Below are positions 35,287 to 44,210 of a stretch of 64,000 nt of DNA, piece after piece. Under the pieces are notes generated by a model that saw nothing but the letters and a program-made list of their open reading frames with translations, was not told where the DNA came from and did no database searches. The translations under genes were made by a program, and so were the position numbers. Positions within the stretch are counted from its first letter, which is position 1. Each line of letters starts with the position of its first letter. This DNA comes from Acidimicrobiaceae bacterium (GTDB lineage: Bacteria; Actinomycetota; Acidimicrobiia; Acidimicrobiales; UBA8592): contig JAHECR010000009.1 in the NCBI GenBank assembly GCA_024641655.1, positions 33,512 through 97,511 of the forward strand. Reading direction: 5' to 3'.

Positions 35287-36320
35287 TGCCGTCGCGGTAC
35301 GGCGTCGACCGCGCCTCGCTCGAGGCTCTGCTCCCCGGCGAGCCCCGCTTTCGTGTCGATCAGTTGTGGGGCGGACTCTACGAACGCTGCGCTCCCCTGG
35401 AGAATCTCACCAACCTCCCGGCGGCGCTGCGCACCCGACTCGCCGGCGAGCTACCGACGGCGCTGGAGGTCGTGACCGAATCGGTGTCGCCCGACGAGCA
35501 GACCGTCAAGTGGCTGTGGCGTCTACGCGACGGGGCGACCATCGAGACCGTGCTGATGCACTATGACGACCGGAGCACCGTCTGCGTCAGCAGCCAGGCC
35601 GGCTGTGCGATGGGCTGCGGATTCTGCGCGACCGGCCAGGGTGGTTTCGAGCGTCACCTCGACGCCGGGGAGATCGTCGAGCAGGTCGTCCGCGCGGTGT
35701 GGCGGGCGCGCCCGCGGCGAGTGTCGAACATCGTGTTCATGGGAATGGGCGAGCCGCTGGCCAACTACGACGCGGTCTGGGCGGCGATCGAACGCATCCA
35801 CGCCGACCTCGGGATCTCGGCGCGCCACCTCACGGTCTCGACGGTCGGCATCGTCCCCGGCATCAGACGCCTCGCCGAGGAGGCGCTCCCGGTCAACCTG
35901 GCCGTTTCGCTGCACGCCGCGAACAACACCCTGCGCGACGAGTTGGTGCCGATCAACCGGCGCTACCCGCTGGAGATGCTGCTCGAAGCGTGCGCCGACC
36001 ACCTCGCCGCGAAGAACCGGCGGCTGTCGTTCGAGTGGGCGCTGATCCACGGCGTCAACGATCGCGACCAGGACGCCCGGGAGCTCGCGGACCTGGCCAG
36101 ATCGGTTCGGGCCCACATCAACCTCATCCCCCTGAACCCGACGCCGGGGTACGCCGTGCGCGGCACGCCAGCATCGCGGGTACGCGACTTCCGGCGCGCG
36201 CTCACCGATCTCGGTGCCAACGCGACGGTTCGCCAGAATCGGGGCACCGAGATCGATGCGGCCTGCGGGCAACTGCGCGCCGAGCATGAGATCAGCGTCG
36301 GCACTCCACGCGGGCGCTGA
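35286..36320 (+). CDS. rlmN: Dual-specificity rRNA/tRNA adenine-C2 methyltransferase
   Basis: Radical SAM enzyme that methylates A2503 of 23S rRNA and A37 of some tRNAs. The 344-residue product has the cluster motif CAMGCGFC (Cys-x3-Cys-x2-Cys), VFMGMGEPLANYD, TVSTVGIVPGIRRL, LAVSLHAAN, and the C-terminal methyl-carrying Cys in RGTEIDAACGQL. ATG 35286 overlaps the previous stop. The last 35 bases overlap the start of the S33 peptidase gene. Confidence 0.95.
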   Translation: MPSRYGVDRASLEALLPGEPRFRVDQLWGGLYERCAPLENLTNLPAALRTRLAGELPTALEVVTESVSPDEQTVKWLWRLRDGATIETVLMHYDDRSTVCVSSQAGCAMGCGFCATGQGGFERHLDAGEIVEQVVRAVWRARPRRVSNIVFMGMGEPLANYDAVWAAIERIHADLGISARHLTVSTVGIVPGIRRLAEEALPVNLAVSLHAANNTLRDELVPINRRYPLEMLLEACADHLAAKNRRLSFEWALIHGVNDRDQDARELADLARSVRAHINLIPLNPTPGYAVRGTPASRVRDFRRALTDLGANATVRQNRGTEIDAACGQLRAEHEISVGTPRGR

Positions 36321-37731
36321 CGAGGCGCAGGCTCTCCGCCGCAGGGTCGGTGGGCCGATCGCCCGGGCGCTGGTCGTGGCTGTGGCCACCGCCGTGGTGG
36401 CGGCAGCTTGTGGCGGGAGTCCGGGGACCGCCACGGGACCAGCCGCGGTCGTCTCGCAGAGCAGGATCGACTGGAGACGCTGCGGCGCCCTCGACTGCGC
36501 AACGGTCCCGGTACCAGTCGATCCTGCCGCTCCGGCCGGAGCGACCGTCGCGCTCGCGGTGACCCGGCACCGAGCGACTGGCGACCGCATCGGGGTCCTG
36601 TTCGTGAACCCCGGAGGCCCCGGCGGATCGGGTACTGCGGTGGTGGGCGCGCTGGCGCAACGATCGGCGGTTCTCCGCGATCGATTCGACCTGCTGGGTT
36701 GGGACCCACGCGGGGTTGCCGGTCCGAGCGAGCTCGTCTGCGACGACCCCCTCATCGCCCTCTACGCGGCCGACCCCTCCCCCGACGACCCCGCGGAACA
36801 ACAGATCCTCGAGGAGCTCGCCGCGGCGGCGGCCGAGGCGTGCGCCGACGCGGCCCCGGAGCTCCTCGGCACCCTCGGGACCTCGGTGGCGGCTGCAGAC
36901 CTCGATGCCCTGCGGGCCGCGCTCGGCGAGGAACGCATCTCGTACCTCGGGTTCAGCTATGGCACCGACCTGGGCCTCGTCTATGCCGCAGCCCACGGGG
37001 AGCACCTCCGCGGCGCAGTCCTCGACGGAGTACTCGACCCGACGCTCAGCCTCGAGACCTGGCTCACCGGACAGGCCGTCGCCACCGAGGCCACGCTGAT
37101 CCGCACCCTCGGGCCGGCGATCGACACCTTCGACGCGGTGATCGCTGGGGCCGAGTCCACCGCGCTGGCCGTCGAGCCCGCCGAGGTGGCGCGGGCGGCG
37201 ATCGCCGCCAGCTACGACCGCGACGGCGCCGCTGCGCTGCGCGCCGCGCTCGAGGCCGCGCTCGACGGCCGGCCCGAGGCGCTCAGAGGGGTTGCAGCGT
37301 CGTACCTCTCGGGGTCGAGCTTCGATGTCTACACCGCGGTCACCTGCATCGATCGTCCCCACCCCGACTCCGCCGACGCGTATCGCGGTCTGGCGTCCCG
37401 ACTCGCCGCCGCGTCGCCCCGCCTCGGCGCCGTGATCGCCAACGAACTGCTCCCCTGCGCGTACTGGGCCGTACCCCCCAAGCCGCCCCTGGCCACGATC
37501 GACCAGAGGAACGCGCCGCCGATGCTCATCGTCGCCAACACCGGGGACAGCGCAACGCCCTACGACGGCGCCGTCGTCGTGGCTGCCCGATTGGAGCGAT
37601 CGGTCCTGCTCACCCATTTCGGCGAGGGCCACACGAGCTATCTCGGCGGGTCGTCCTGCGTCGATGCCGCGGTCGAGGACTACCTCGTCGGCCTCACCCT
37701 CCCGGCCCCGGGCACGACCTGCGTCAGCTGA
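36286..37731 (+). CDS. Secreted lipoprotein peptidase of the S33 (tripeptidyl aminopeptidase-like) family
   Basis: About 481 residues. The N-terminus has a basic segment, a hydrophobic run (ALVVAVATAVVAAACGG) and a lipobox-like AAAC, so it is probably lipid-anchored outside the cell. The hydrolase part has VNPGGPGGSG (oxyanion), DLLGWDPRGVAGPS, the nucleophile elbow LGFSYGTDLG, a late Asp in ANTGDSATPYD and His in FGEGHTSY, the order seen in SlpD/Tap peptidases of streptomycetes, with the C-terminal Cys-containing TAP-like domain. ATG 36286 lies inside rlmN; an even longer frame to 36214 exists but is less likely. Confidence 0.85.
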   Translation: MRSASALHAGADEAQALRRRVGGPIARALVVAVATAVVAAACGGSPGTATGPAAVVSQSRIDWRRCGALDCATVPVPVDPAAPAGATVALAVTRHRATGDRIGVLFVNPGGPGGSGTAVVGALAQRSAVLRDRFDLLGWDPRGVAGPSELVCDDPLIALYAADPSPDDPAEQQILEELAAAAAEACADAAPELLGTLGTSVAAADLDALRAALGEERISYLGFSYGTDLGLVYAAAHGEHLRGAVLDGVLDPTLSLETWLTGQAVATEATLIRTLGPAIDTFDAVIAGAESTALAVEPAEVARAAIAASYDRDGAAALRAALEAALDGRPEALRGVAASYLSGSSFDVYTAVTCIDRPHPDSADAYRGLASRLAAASPRLGAVIANELLPCAYWAVPPKPPLATIDQRNAPPMLIVANTGDSATPYDGAVVVAARLERSVLLTHFGEGHTSYLGGSSCVDAAVEDYLVGLTLPAPGTTCVS

Positions 37732-37775
37732 CGCGAGGCCCGACGCGGCCGTCGCGAAGGAGCGGGAGCGGGCAC

Positions 37776-37781
37776 TACCCT
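37776..37781 (+). promoter_or_regulatory. Candidate -10 box TACCCT for menG
   Basis: TACCCT ends 7 bases before the GTG at 37789; leaderless arrangement. Confidence 0.45.
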
Positions 37782-37788
37782 GCCTGCA

Positions 37789-38505
37789 GTGAGCTCGATC
37801 GACCCCGACAACCTGCCCCAGGGCGAGGCGAAGGCCAAGGCCGTCCAGGCGATGTTCGACACCATCGCGCCGCGCTATGACCTGGTGAACCGGATCATGA
37901 CCTTCCGCCTCGACACGCGATGGCGCCGCCGAACGGTCCGCTCGCTGCGCCTCCCGGCCGGGGCGACCGTCATCGATCTGGCCTGCGGGACCGGCGACTT
38001 CTGCATCGACCTCGCCCGCGCCGGGCTCGTTCCGTTCGGTTTCGACCTGTCCATCGGGATGCTGCGCGCCGCGCGGACGACCGCGCCACTCGTCCATGCC
38101 GACATCTTGCATCTCCCGGTCGGCGACCACCGCGTCGACGGAGCGACCTGCGGTTTCGCCCTGCGAAATTTGGTGGAGCTCCCGGCATTCTTCGCGGAGC
38201 TGGCGCGTGTCCTGCGACCCGGGGGCCGAATCGGCCTGCTCGATGTCGCCGAACCCGACAACGCCGTCCTCCGCTGGGGTCACCACGTGTACTTCGACCG
38301 GGTCGTGCCCCGGGTCGGCGGGCTGCTTTCGGACAAGTCGGCCTACGCCTATCTCCCGAAGTCGGTTGCGTACCTGCCTCATCCCGACACCATGATCAGC
38401 CAGCTCCACGACGCCGGCTTTGTGGACGTCGAGCGCACCCTGCTCGTTCCCGGCTCGGCCCAGCTTCTCACCGCAACGCTGGGCGGCCGACCGTCGGTGG
38501 GTTAG
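37789..38505 (+). CDS. menG: Demethylmenaquinone methyltransferase
   Basis: SAM-dependent UbiE/MenG family enzyme that performs the last step of menaquinone synthesis. It has 238 residues with VQAMFDTIAPRYDLVNRIM, VIDLACGTGDFC, GFDLSIGMLRAAR and FALRNLVEL, RVLRPGGRIGLLDVAEP. The nearby menA makes its substrate, which supports MenG rather than UbiE. Probable leaderless GTG start. Its stop codon TAG forms part of the next gene's candidate -10 box. Confidence 0.93.
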   Translation: MSSIDPDNLPQGEAKAKAVQAMFDTIAPRYDLVNRIMTFRLDTRWRRRTVRSLRLPAGATVIDLACGTGDFCIDLARAGLVPFGFDLSIGMLRAARTTAPLVHADILHLPVGDHRVDGATCGFALRNLVELPAFFAELARVLRPGGRIGLLDVAEPDNAVLRWGHHVYFDRVVPRVGGLLSDKSAYAYLPKSVAYLPHPDTMISQLHDAGFVDVERTLLVPGSAQLLTATLGGRPSVG

Positions 38506-38508
38506 CGT
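38503..38508 (+). promoter_or_regulatory. Candidate -10 box TAGCGT for the VOC gene, overlapping the menG stop
   Basis: TAGCGT starts with the TAG stop codon of menG and ends 7 bases before ATG 38516; this supports ATG 38516 over GTG 38507 as the start. Confidence 0.4.
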
Positions 38509-38515
38509 GGACTCG

Positions 38516-38863
38516 ATGCTCGCCGACATCCATCACGTTTCGATCAACATCACCGACCTACACCGGTCGCTGGCGTTCTACGTCGGGGTGCTCGGGCTCG
38601 AGGTCCTTCCCCGCCCCGACCTATCGGTCGACGGGGCGTGGCTCGCGGCTGGCGCTCAGCGCCAGGTGCATCTGATCGTCGCCGAGGTGCCACCCAACCG
38701 AGGCCAGCACTTCGCCTTCCTCGTCAGCGACATCGACGCGGTTTGCCGCACCCTGGAAGCGTCGGGCATCACCATCGACGGTCCGAGGTCGGTCGGAAAC
38801 GGTCGTCAGGCCTTCTTCGCGGACCCCGACGGGAACCGCATCGAAGTCAACCAACCCGCCTGA
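38516..38863 (+). CDS. VOC/glyoxalase-fold protein
   Basis: A 115-residue single-chain VOC protein: IHHVSINITDLHRSLAFYVGVLGLEV at the start (quoted in part: HHVSINITDLHRS), a central HFAFLVSDID with a metal-type His, and FFADPDGNRIEVNQ at the end. Such proteins include lyases, isomerases, dioxygenases and resistance proteins; the substrate is not evident. It sits between menG and menA without an obvious menaquinone role. GTG 38507 is an alternative start. Confidence 0.85.
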   Translation: MLADIHHVSINITDLHRSLAFYVGVLGLEVLPRPDLSVDGAWLAAGAQRQVHLIVAEVPPNRGQHFAFLVSDIDAVCRTLEASGITIDGPRSVGNGRQAFFADPDGNRIEVNQPA

Positions 38864-38877
38864 GCCGGTCGCGCCGG

Positions 38878-39780
38878 TCAGGCGCCGAACCAGAGCCCCG
38901 CACCGAGACCGACGCCCAACGCGAGCTGGGCCCGCCCCGTGGCCTCGAGCACTGCGATCAACGCGGATCCCGACGCTCCCCGGTTCACGACGCGCACGGC
39001 GTGGACACAAACGGGCAACGCGAGGAGCCCGGCAACAGCGGGTGCACGCCAGAGCAGGGCGATGACCACGACTGCGGCCAGTGCGGCACCGAGCATCGCC
39101 CCGAACAGCGTGCGGGTGCGTCGGTCGCCGAGGCGCACCGCCAACGTTCGTTTCCCACTTTGCGCGTCGGTTGGGATGTCTCGGAGGTTGTTGGTCACGA
39201 GCAGTGCGGTTGCCAACAGCCCGACGGGCACCGACGCAGCGAACGACAGACGATCGAACCGTTCGATCTGCACATAGCTCGACCCCGCTGTCGCGACGAC
39301 CCCGAAGAAGACGAACACGAAGGCCTCACCGAGCCCCAGGTACCCGTAGGGCCGCGGGCCGCCGGTGTAGAACCACGCGGCGGCGATCGCCGCCACACCG
39401 ACCAGCACGAGCCACCAACCGGCCACCGCTGCCAGCACCAGCCCCGCGCCCGCGGCGACGGCGAACGCCACGATGGCCGCGCGTCTGACATGGGCGGGGC
39501 TCGCGGCGCCCGAACCGACCAGGCGCAGCGGTCCGACTCGCTCGGCGTCGGTTCCGCGCACACCGTCGCTGTAGTCGTTGGCGTAGTTGACACCGACCTG
39601 CAGTGCCACCGACACGACGAGGGCCAACAGGAACCGCCACCAGATGATGCCCTGACCGGTCCCCATCGCCCCGTCGGCGGCCGCCGCAGTCCCCACGACG
39701 ACGGGCACGAGCGCCGCGGGCAGCGTTCTTGGACGAGCGCCGGCGAGCCACAACCGGAGCCCACTGGGCGGCTGGTTCAT
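38878..39780 (-). CDS. menA: 1,4-dihydroxy-2-naphthoate polyprenyltransferase
   Basis: Integral membrane UbiA-family enzyme that attaches the isoprenoid tail in menaquinone synthesis. The 300-residue protein has about eight to nine hydrophobic helices and the two prenyltransferase motifs: [14 protein letters not shown] (first Asp-rich motif) and [16 protein letters not shown] (second). [18 protein letters not shown] N-terminus (here [16 protein letters not shown]) is typical of MenA. It converges on the VOC gene. ATG 39780 follows a TAGACT box by 7 bases. Confidence 0.94.
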   Translation of the reverse strand: MNQPPSGLRLWLAGARPRTLPAALVPVVVGTAAAADGAMGTGQGIIWWRFLLALVVSVALQVGVNYANDYSDGVRGTDAERVGPLRLVGSGAASPAHVRRAAIVAFAVAAGAGLVLAAVAGWWLVLVGVAAIAAAWFYTGGPRPYGYLGLGEAFVFVFFGVVATAGSSYVQIERFDRLSFAASVPVGLLATALLVTNNLRDIPTDAQSGKRTLAVRLGDRRTRTLFGAMLGAALAAVVVIALLWRAPAVAGLLALPVCVHAVRVVNRGASGSALIAVLEATGRAQLALGVGLGAGLWFGA

Positions 39781-39787
39781 CGCAGCG

Positions 39788-39797
39788 AGTCTACGCT
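39788..39797. promoter_or_regulatory. Divergent overlapping -10 boxes for menA and the YyaL-like gene
   Basis: In AGTCTACGCT the plus strand reads TACGCT (39792-39797), 7 bases before ATG 39805. The minus strand reads TAGACT (39793-39788), 7 bases before ATG 39780. They share the TA step at 39792-39793, the same design as at 26985-26994. Confidence 0.55.
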
Positions 39798-39804
39798 CGG
39801 GACC

Positions 39805-39834
39805 ATGAGCCCGATGCCCACGCCGTCGCGATGA
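39805..39834 (+). CDS. Nine-codon leader ORF coupled to the YyaL-like gene
   Basis: ATG AGC CCG ATG ... CGA TGA encodes MSPMPTPSR. Its ATG is 7 bases after a TACGCT box, so it would be the 5' end of a leaderless transcript, and its TGA overlaps the ATG of the downstream gene (ATGA at 39831-39834). It may deliver ribosomes to a gene that lacks its own Shine-Dalgarno sequence. It could be chance, given the small size. Confidence 0.4.
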   Translation: MSPMPTPSR

Positions 39835-41807
39835 ACCGCCTCGCGAGCGAAGCCAGTCCGTACCTGCTCCAACACGCCGACAATCCCGTGGACTGGTACC
39901 CCTGGGGCGAGGAGGCCTTGGCCGAGGCCCAGCGCTCGGACCGACCCATCCTGCTCTCGGTCGGTTACAGCTCGTGCCACTGGTGCCACGTCATGGCCCA
40001 CGAGTCGTTCGAGGATCCTGCGATCGCATCCATGATGAACGATCTCTTCGTCAACATAAAGGTCGACCGCGAAGAACGACCCGACATCGATGACCTCTAC
40101 ATGCGGGCGCTGCAGGCGCTGACCGGCAGCGGTGGTTGGCCGATGACCGTCTTCCTGACCCCTGCCGGCGAGCCCTTCGCCGCGGGCACCTATTTCCCGA
40201 AGACGCCCCGCGCGGGCATGGTCGGGTTCGCCGAGGTACTGCGGCGGGTCCGGGCCGCTTGGGACGACGATCGACCCGACGTGCTGGCTCAGGGGGCAGA
40301 ACTGACCGCTGCGCTCGCTCGGAGCCACCACGGCGAGCTGGAAACCGCGACGACACTCGACGCGCTCGTCGGCCACGCCGTCGATGCGCTCGTCGCCACC
40401 GCCGATACCACCCACGGTGGATTCGGCGCCCCGCCGAAGTTTCCCCAGGCGATGAACCACGAGTTGCTGCTGCGGCGCCATCACCGCTCGGCCGACCCAC
40501 TGCTTGGCGACATCGTACGCACCTCCCTCGATGGAATGGCTTCAGGCGGGATCTACGACCACCTCGCCGGCGGGTTCGCCAGATACTCGACCGACGCGGC
40601 CTGGATCGTGCCGCACTTCGAGAAGATGCTGTACGACAATGCGCTGTTGACCCGCCTGTATCTGCATTCGTGGCAGCTGACGGGACGCGAGGATCACCTG
40701 CAGGTCGTGGACGAGACGATCACCTTCGTCCTCGACGAGCTCCGCCACCCCGGCGGTGGCTTCTTCGCCTCCCACGACGCAGACTCCGAAGGCGAGGAGG
40801 GCCGGTACTACCTGTGGACGCCGAGCCAGATCGAGGCCGTGCTCGGCGACGACACGAACGAGTTCAGCAGCTGGTACGGCATAACTGCGGAAGGCAACTT
40901 CGAGGGGCGCAACATCTTGTGGCGTCCCGCCGGTCAGGAGCTCGTTCGCCCGATCAGTGTCGAGCTGAGCCGCCAACGCATCCGCTCCGCCCGGGAGATG
41001 CGTATCGCGCCTGACGTCGACACGAAGGTCGTCACCGAGTGGAACGGCCTGATGCTGTCCGCGCTCGCCGAGGCTGCGGTGGTCACCGCCAACCAGCGGT
41101 GGCTCCAGGCGGCGGTGCGCAACGGCGAGTTCCTCCTCGCGAACCTCCGCCGCGACGACGGGCGCTGGATGCGGTCGTGGCGGCAGGGACATGGGCCTGG
41201 TCAACTCGGCACCGCCGCCGATCTCGCCGCGGTCATCGACGGGTTCACCCGTCTGAGCGAGGCATCCGGTCAGGCCCGCTGGCTCGACGAGGGGTCACAG
41301 GTCGCCGATCAGTTGATCGAGCTGTTCTGGGACGACGTGGGCGGTGGGCTGTTCAGCACCGGCAGCGACGCGCCGGCACTCGTCGCTCGCCTCAAGGACG
41401 TCGTCGACGACGCGACGCCGTCCTCCAACAGCGCTGCGGCCGTGGCCTTGACCCGATTGGCGGCGCTGACGGGCAACAGCAGGTACCGAGAGCGAGCCAT
41501 CGACACGGTGCAGGCGCTGTTGCCGTTGGTGGCCCGGCACCCGACCGCGTTCGGCCACCTGTTGTGCGCGGCAGACATGATCGACTCCGAGATGGCACAG
41601 ATCGTGATCCCGGGCGAGCACGAAGATCTGCTCGATGTCGTGCGGGTTCGCTACCTCCCGAACGCGGTCCTCGCCTGGGGAGAACCCCACGATTCGCCCC
41701 TGTGGGAGGGACGTCAATCCGGACGCGCCTACGTCTGTACGGGCTTCGCGTGCAATGAACCCGTGAGCAGCCCGGCCGCACTGGCCGGGCAGCTCGACCG
41801 ATTGTGA
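39831..41807 (+). CDS. YyaL/SSP411-type thioredoxin-domain protein (DUF255)
   Basis: A 658-residue protein whose first 160 residues are a thioredoxin-like domain ([20 protein letters not shown], then [13 protein letters not shown] with Cys49-x2-Cys52, and [13 protein letters not shown]) followed by an (alpha/alpha)6-barrel of the N-acylglucosamine 2-epimerase type ([54 protein letters not shown]). Widespread from bacteria to human SPATA20; biochemical role unsettled. ATG 39831 is chosen at the first conserved residue; it is coupled to a nine-codon ORF. Confidence 0.92.
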   Translation: MNRLASEASPYLLQHADNPVDWYPWGEEALAEAQRSDRPILLSVGYSSCHWCHVMAHESFEDPAIASMMNDLFVNIKVDREERPDIDDLYMRALQALTGSGGWPMTVFLTPAGEPFAAGTYFPKTPRAGMVGFAEVLRRVRAAWDDDRPDVLAQGAELTAALARSHHGELETATTLDALVGHAVDALVATADTTHGGFGAPPKFPQAMNHELLLRRHHRSADPLLGDIVRTSLDGMASGGIYDHLAGGFARYSTDAAWIVPHFEKMLYDNALLTRLYLHSWQLTGREDHLQVVDETITFVLDELRHPGGGFFASHDADSEGEEGRYYLWTPSQIEAVLGDDTNEFSSWYGITAEGNFEGRNILWRPAGQELVRPISVELSRQRIRSAREMRIAPDVDTKVVTEWNGLMLSALAEAAVVTANQRWLQAAVRNGEFLLANLRRDDGRWMRSWRQGHGPGQLGTAADLAAVIDGFTRLSEASGQARWLDEGSQVADQLIELFWDDVGGGLFSTGSDAPALVARLKDVVDDATPSSNSAAAVALTRLAALTGNSRYRERAIDTVQALLPLVARHPTAFGHLLCAADMIDSEMAQIVIPGEHEDLLDVVRVRYLPNAVLAWGEPHDSPLWEGRQSGRAYVCTGFACNEPVSSPAALAGQLDRL

Positions 41808-41814
41808 GGGTGGC

Positions 41815-43008
41815 TCAGGAAGCCTTTTCCAAGATGTGCAGGCCGCAGGCCGATCCGAGGCCGATGACGTGGGCCATGCCCACCTTCGCGCCCTTGATCT
41901 GACGAGCTCCGGCCTCACCTTTGAGATGCAGTGCGATCTCGTGGATGTTGGCGATGCCCGTCGCGGCGATGGGGTGGCCTTTGGATTCGAGGCCGCCGGA
42001 AACGTTGACCGGGATCCGGCCGTCGCGCCAGGTGGCACCGGACAGGAAGAAGTCGGCCGCGCCGCCTTCCTCGCAGAGCCCGAGATTGTCGTAGTGGACC
42101 AGCTCGGCGGTGGCGAAGCAGTCGTGGAGCTCGACGAGATCGAGATCCTCGGGGCCGATGCCGGCCTGCTCGTAGGCCTGCTTGGCAGCCATCTTCGTGA
42201 GCGTGTTCACGTCGGGCAGCACCTGGCAGCCCGGCTCGTACGGATCCGAGGTCAGGATCGAAGCGGAGATCTTGACGCAGCGCTTCTGTTGGGCCTTCGG
42301 CAGCTTCTTCTTGTACGCATCGCTGCAGACGATCATCGCCGCGGCCCCGTCGCAGTTGCCCGAGCACATCGGACGAGTGTTCGGGTAGGCGATCATGACG
42401 TCGTTCATGATCTCCTCGAGCGTGAAGCGCTTCTGATAGGCAGCGAGCGGATTCAGCGTCGAGTGGAAGTGGTTCTTCTCGGAGATCTTGGCGAAGGTCT
42501 CGAAGCTCACCTCGCCGTACTTGTGGCCGTACTCCATGCCGATCTGACCGAATACGCCGGGCATGATGCCGGTGCCGATCCGGCCCTCGGTGTTGCCGAG
42601 GGCCCCGTTGCGTCCACGCGGCGTCCAGGTCTCCGGGTCGGCCCCACCGGTACCGGTCAGCAGGCCGAAGCCCGCGATCTTCTCGACGCCGACCGCCATA
42701 CCGACGTCGACCTCACCGGCCTTGACGGCCATGATGGCCACGCGCAGCGCCGTTGCGCCGGTGGCGCAGGCGTTGGACACGTTGAACACCGGGATACCGG
42801 TCTGGCCGATGGCCTTCTGCAGTGCCTGGCCGGTGGCCGGACCCATCAGGTTGCCGAAACCGAGGATGCCGATGTCGGCCATGGTGACATTCGCGTCGGC
42901 GAGTGCCGCCATGGCTGCTTCCGCAGCAAGGTCGAGCAGGTCGGACTCGGGGTGCTTCCCGAATCGGGTCATGTTGGATCCGAGGATCCAAACGGGATCT
43001 GATGCCAT
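41815..43008 (-). CDS. Thiolase-family (SCP2-type) acyl-CoA acyltransferase
   Basis: A 397-residue thiolase of the SCP-x/lipid-transfer branch. It has the nucleophile Cys81 in NVSNACATGATAL, HDCFATAELV and GGLESKGHPIAATG with the catalytic His, while the second cysteine of classical thiolases is replaced by the HDCF-type site. Such proteins act with a DUF35 partner in beta-oxidation or steroid side-chain degradation; the adjacent DUF35 gene (22-base gap) supports a complex. ATG 43008 follows AGGAGCG. The exact substrate is unknown. Confidence 0.9.
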   Translation of the reverse strand: MASDPVWILGSNMTRFGKHPESDLLDLAAEAAMAALADANVTMADIGILGFGNLMGPATGQALQKAIGQTGIPVFNVSNACATGATALRVAIMAVKAGEVDVGMAVGVEKIAGFGLLTGTGGADPETWTPRGRNGALGNTEGRIGTGIMPGVFGQIGMEYGHKYGEVSFETFAKISEKNHFHSTLNPLAAYQKRFTLEEIMNDVMIAYPNTRPMCSGNCDGAAAMIVCSDAYKKKLPKAQQKRCVKISASILTSDPYEPGCQVLPDVNTLTKMAAKQAYEQAGIGPEDLDLVELHDCFATAELVHYDNLGLCEEGGAADFFLSGATWRDGRIPVNVSGGLESKGHPIAATGIANIHEIALHLKGEAGARQIKGAKVGMAHVIGLGSACGLHILEKAS

Positions 43009-43030
43009 GGTTCGCTCCTGAATTCTCGTA

Positions 43031-43468
43031 CTAGGCCGGGGCGAACCCGAAGCCGATGGCTTCGGTTCCCTCGGCGTCCTTGCCCATCGAATAGGTCTTC
43101 AGCTTGACCTTCATGCCGAGCTTCACGTGCTCGGGGTTCGGCTCGACGTCGAGCAGCGTGCACGCGACCATCGTCCCGTCACAGTCGACGGTCGCCGAGA
43201 CGAACGGTTCCTTGGCCTGCATCACGATGGCGAAGCTCGTGACGACGCCGGTGTTCTTGATGCGCACCTTCTTGAACGCTGTCGCGAAGCAGTTCGCGCA
43301 GGCATTGCGGCGATCGAGGAACCGCGCACCGCAGTTCGTGCACTCGAAGGCTCGCAGGTACGGCGTCTTGCCGAGCACGAGGTAGTTGACGAACGGGATC
43401 TGCTGCGGTGCAGACGGAGAAGCAGCCTTCTTGGCTGGCTTCTTCTTGGCGGGGGCCTTGGGCGCCAT
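43031..43468 (-). CDS. DUF35 OB-fold protein with rubredoxin-like zinc ribbon, partner of the thiolase
   Basis: A 145-residue protein with a Lys/Ala/Pro-rich N-terminus (MAPKAPAKKKPAKKAA), a zinc ribbon of two CxxC pairs (FECTNCGARF; ACANCFATAF) and an OB fold (VVTSFAIVMQ ... TVDCDGTMVACTLLDV). DUF35 proteins form complexes with thiolases and may channel acyl-CoA. ATG 43468 is preceded by GGAGG at 4-base spacing; the upstream ATG 43492 is less likely. First of two genes with the thiolase. Confidence 0.9.
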   Translation of the reverse strand: MAPKAPAKKKPAKKAASPSAPQQIPFVNYLVLGKTPYLRAFECTNCGARFLDRRNACANCFATAFKKVRIKNTGVVTSFAIVMQAKEPFVSATVDCDGTMVACTLLDVEPNPEHVKLGMKVKLKTYSMGKDAEGTEAIGFGFAPA

Positions 43469-43502
43469 CGAACCTCCGGAGAGCGCGGTCACTGTCAGCT
43501 GG

Positions 43503-44210
43503 TCACCCTATCGCGACTGCGCCACCGACACCCGAATCGCTCGGATCGCTCGAACGCCACCGGTCCCGGTGGACCACCTCGGCCAGGGCCGGGCCGCTTC
43601 GTCGCGCCGAAAGGCTGGCACGCTGCTCGGGGGCAGGCCACCCGAGCGCAACCGCGCCGACGACCCGCCGACCGTGGGGAACGCCGAAACGGCCCCGCAC
43701 GGCGTCTTCATGATCGAACACCCCGAAGAAGAGCGCACCCAGCCCGGCGTCGGCCGCAGCGAGGAGGATTGCCATCGCCGCCATCCCACCGTCGACCCAC
43801 CAGTAGGGCGTGGCCCACGCGTCGACGCCGGAGCCGAGGCCGGTGTGGGCCTTGTCGCCTTCGGCGTAGCGCCGGCGATAGGCGTCGGGCTCGACCCAGG
43901 GCAGCACCAGCACCGGGGCGAGGAGCAGTCCCGGCCAGGGGAATCCGGCGCGCCGCTCCTCGGGCAAGGTGAGCTCCCAGTAGGCGACCACGGCGTCACC
44001 GGTGAGCACCAGGAACTCCACGGCTCGGGTGTTGCCGGCGCTCGGGCTCCGGCGGGCGAGATCGACAATGGTGTCGACGACATCGTCGGGAACCGCGTCG
44101 CTCAGGAAGTTCCGCGTCATGCGGCGCGCCCGGACGAGCGCCGCGAAGTCCGAGGGCTCGGCGCGCGAGCTCAGCTGCCCAGCTTCTCGAGCTTGTCGGC
44201 CATGGCCCAC
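43503..44210 (-). CDS. Nitroreductase-family FMN protein
   Basis: About 235 residues with the FMN-binding start of the nitroreductase fold (VRARRMTRNFLSDAVPDDVV, then ARRSPSAGNTRAVEFLVL) and the central DGGMAAMAILLAAADAGLGA helix and GVPHGRRVVGAVALGWP. It probably reduces an unknown substrate with NAD(P)H or F420H2. The listed ATG lies inside the upstream gene (40-base overlap); the start is uncertain because the conserved RRMTRNF lies only about 30 residues in and no better start is seen. Confidence 0.8.
   Translation of the reverse strand: MGHGRQAREAGQLSSRAEPSDFAALVRARRMTRNFLSDAVPDDVVDTIVDLARRSPSAGNTRAVEFLVLTGDAVVAYWELTLPEERRAGFPWPGLLLAPVLVLPWVEPDAYRRRYAEGDKAHTGLGSGVDAWATPYWWVDGGMAAMAILLAAADAGLGALFFGVFDHEDAVRGRFGVPHGRRVVGAVALGWPAPEQRASLSARRSGPALAEVVHRDRWRSSDPSDSGVGGAVAIG

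Noticed and set aside
36292..38529. Minus-strand open frame of about 745 codons across the S33 peptidase and menG
   Set aside because: It covers two clear plus-strand genes and has low-complexity Arg/Gly composition with no domain.
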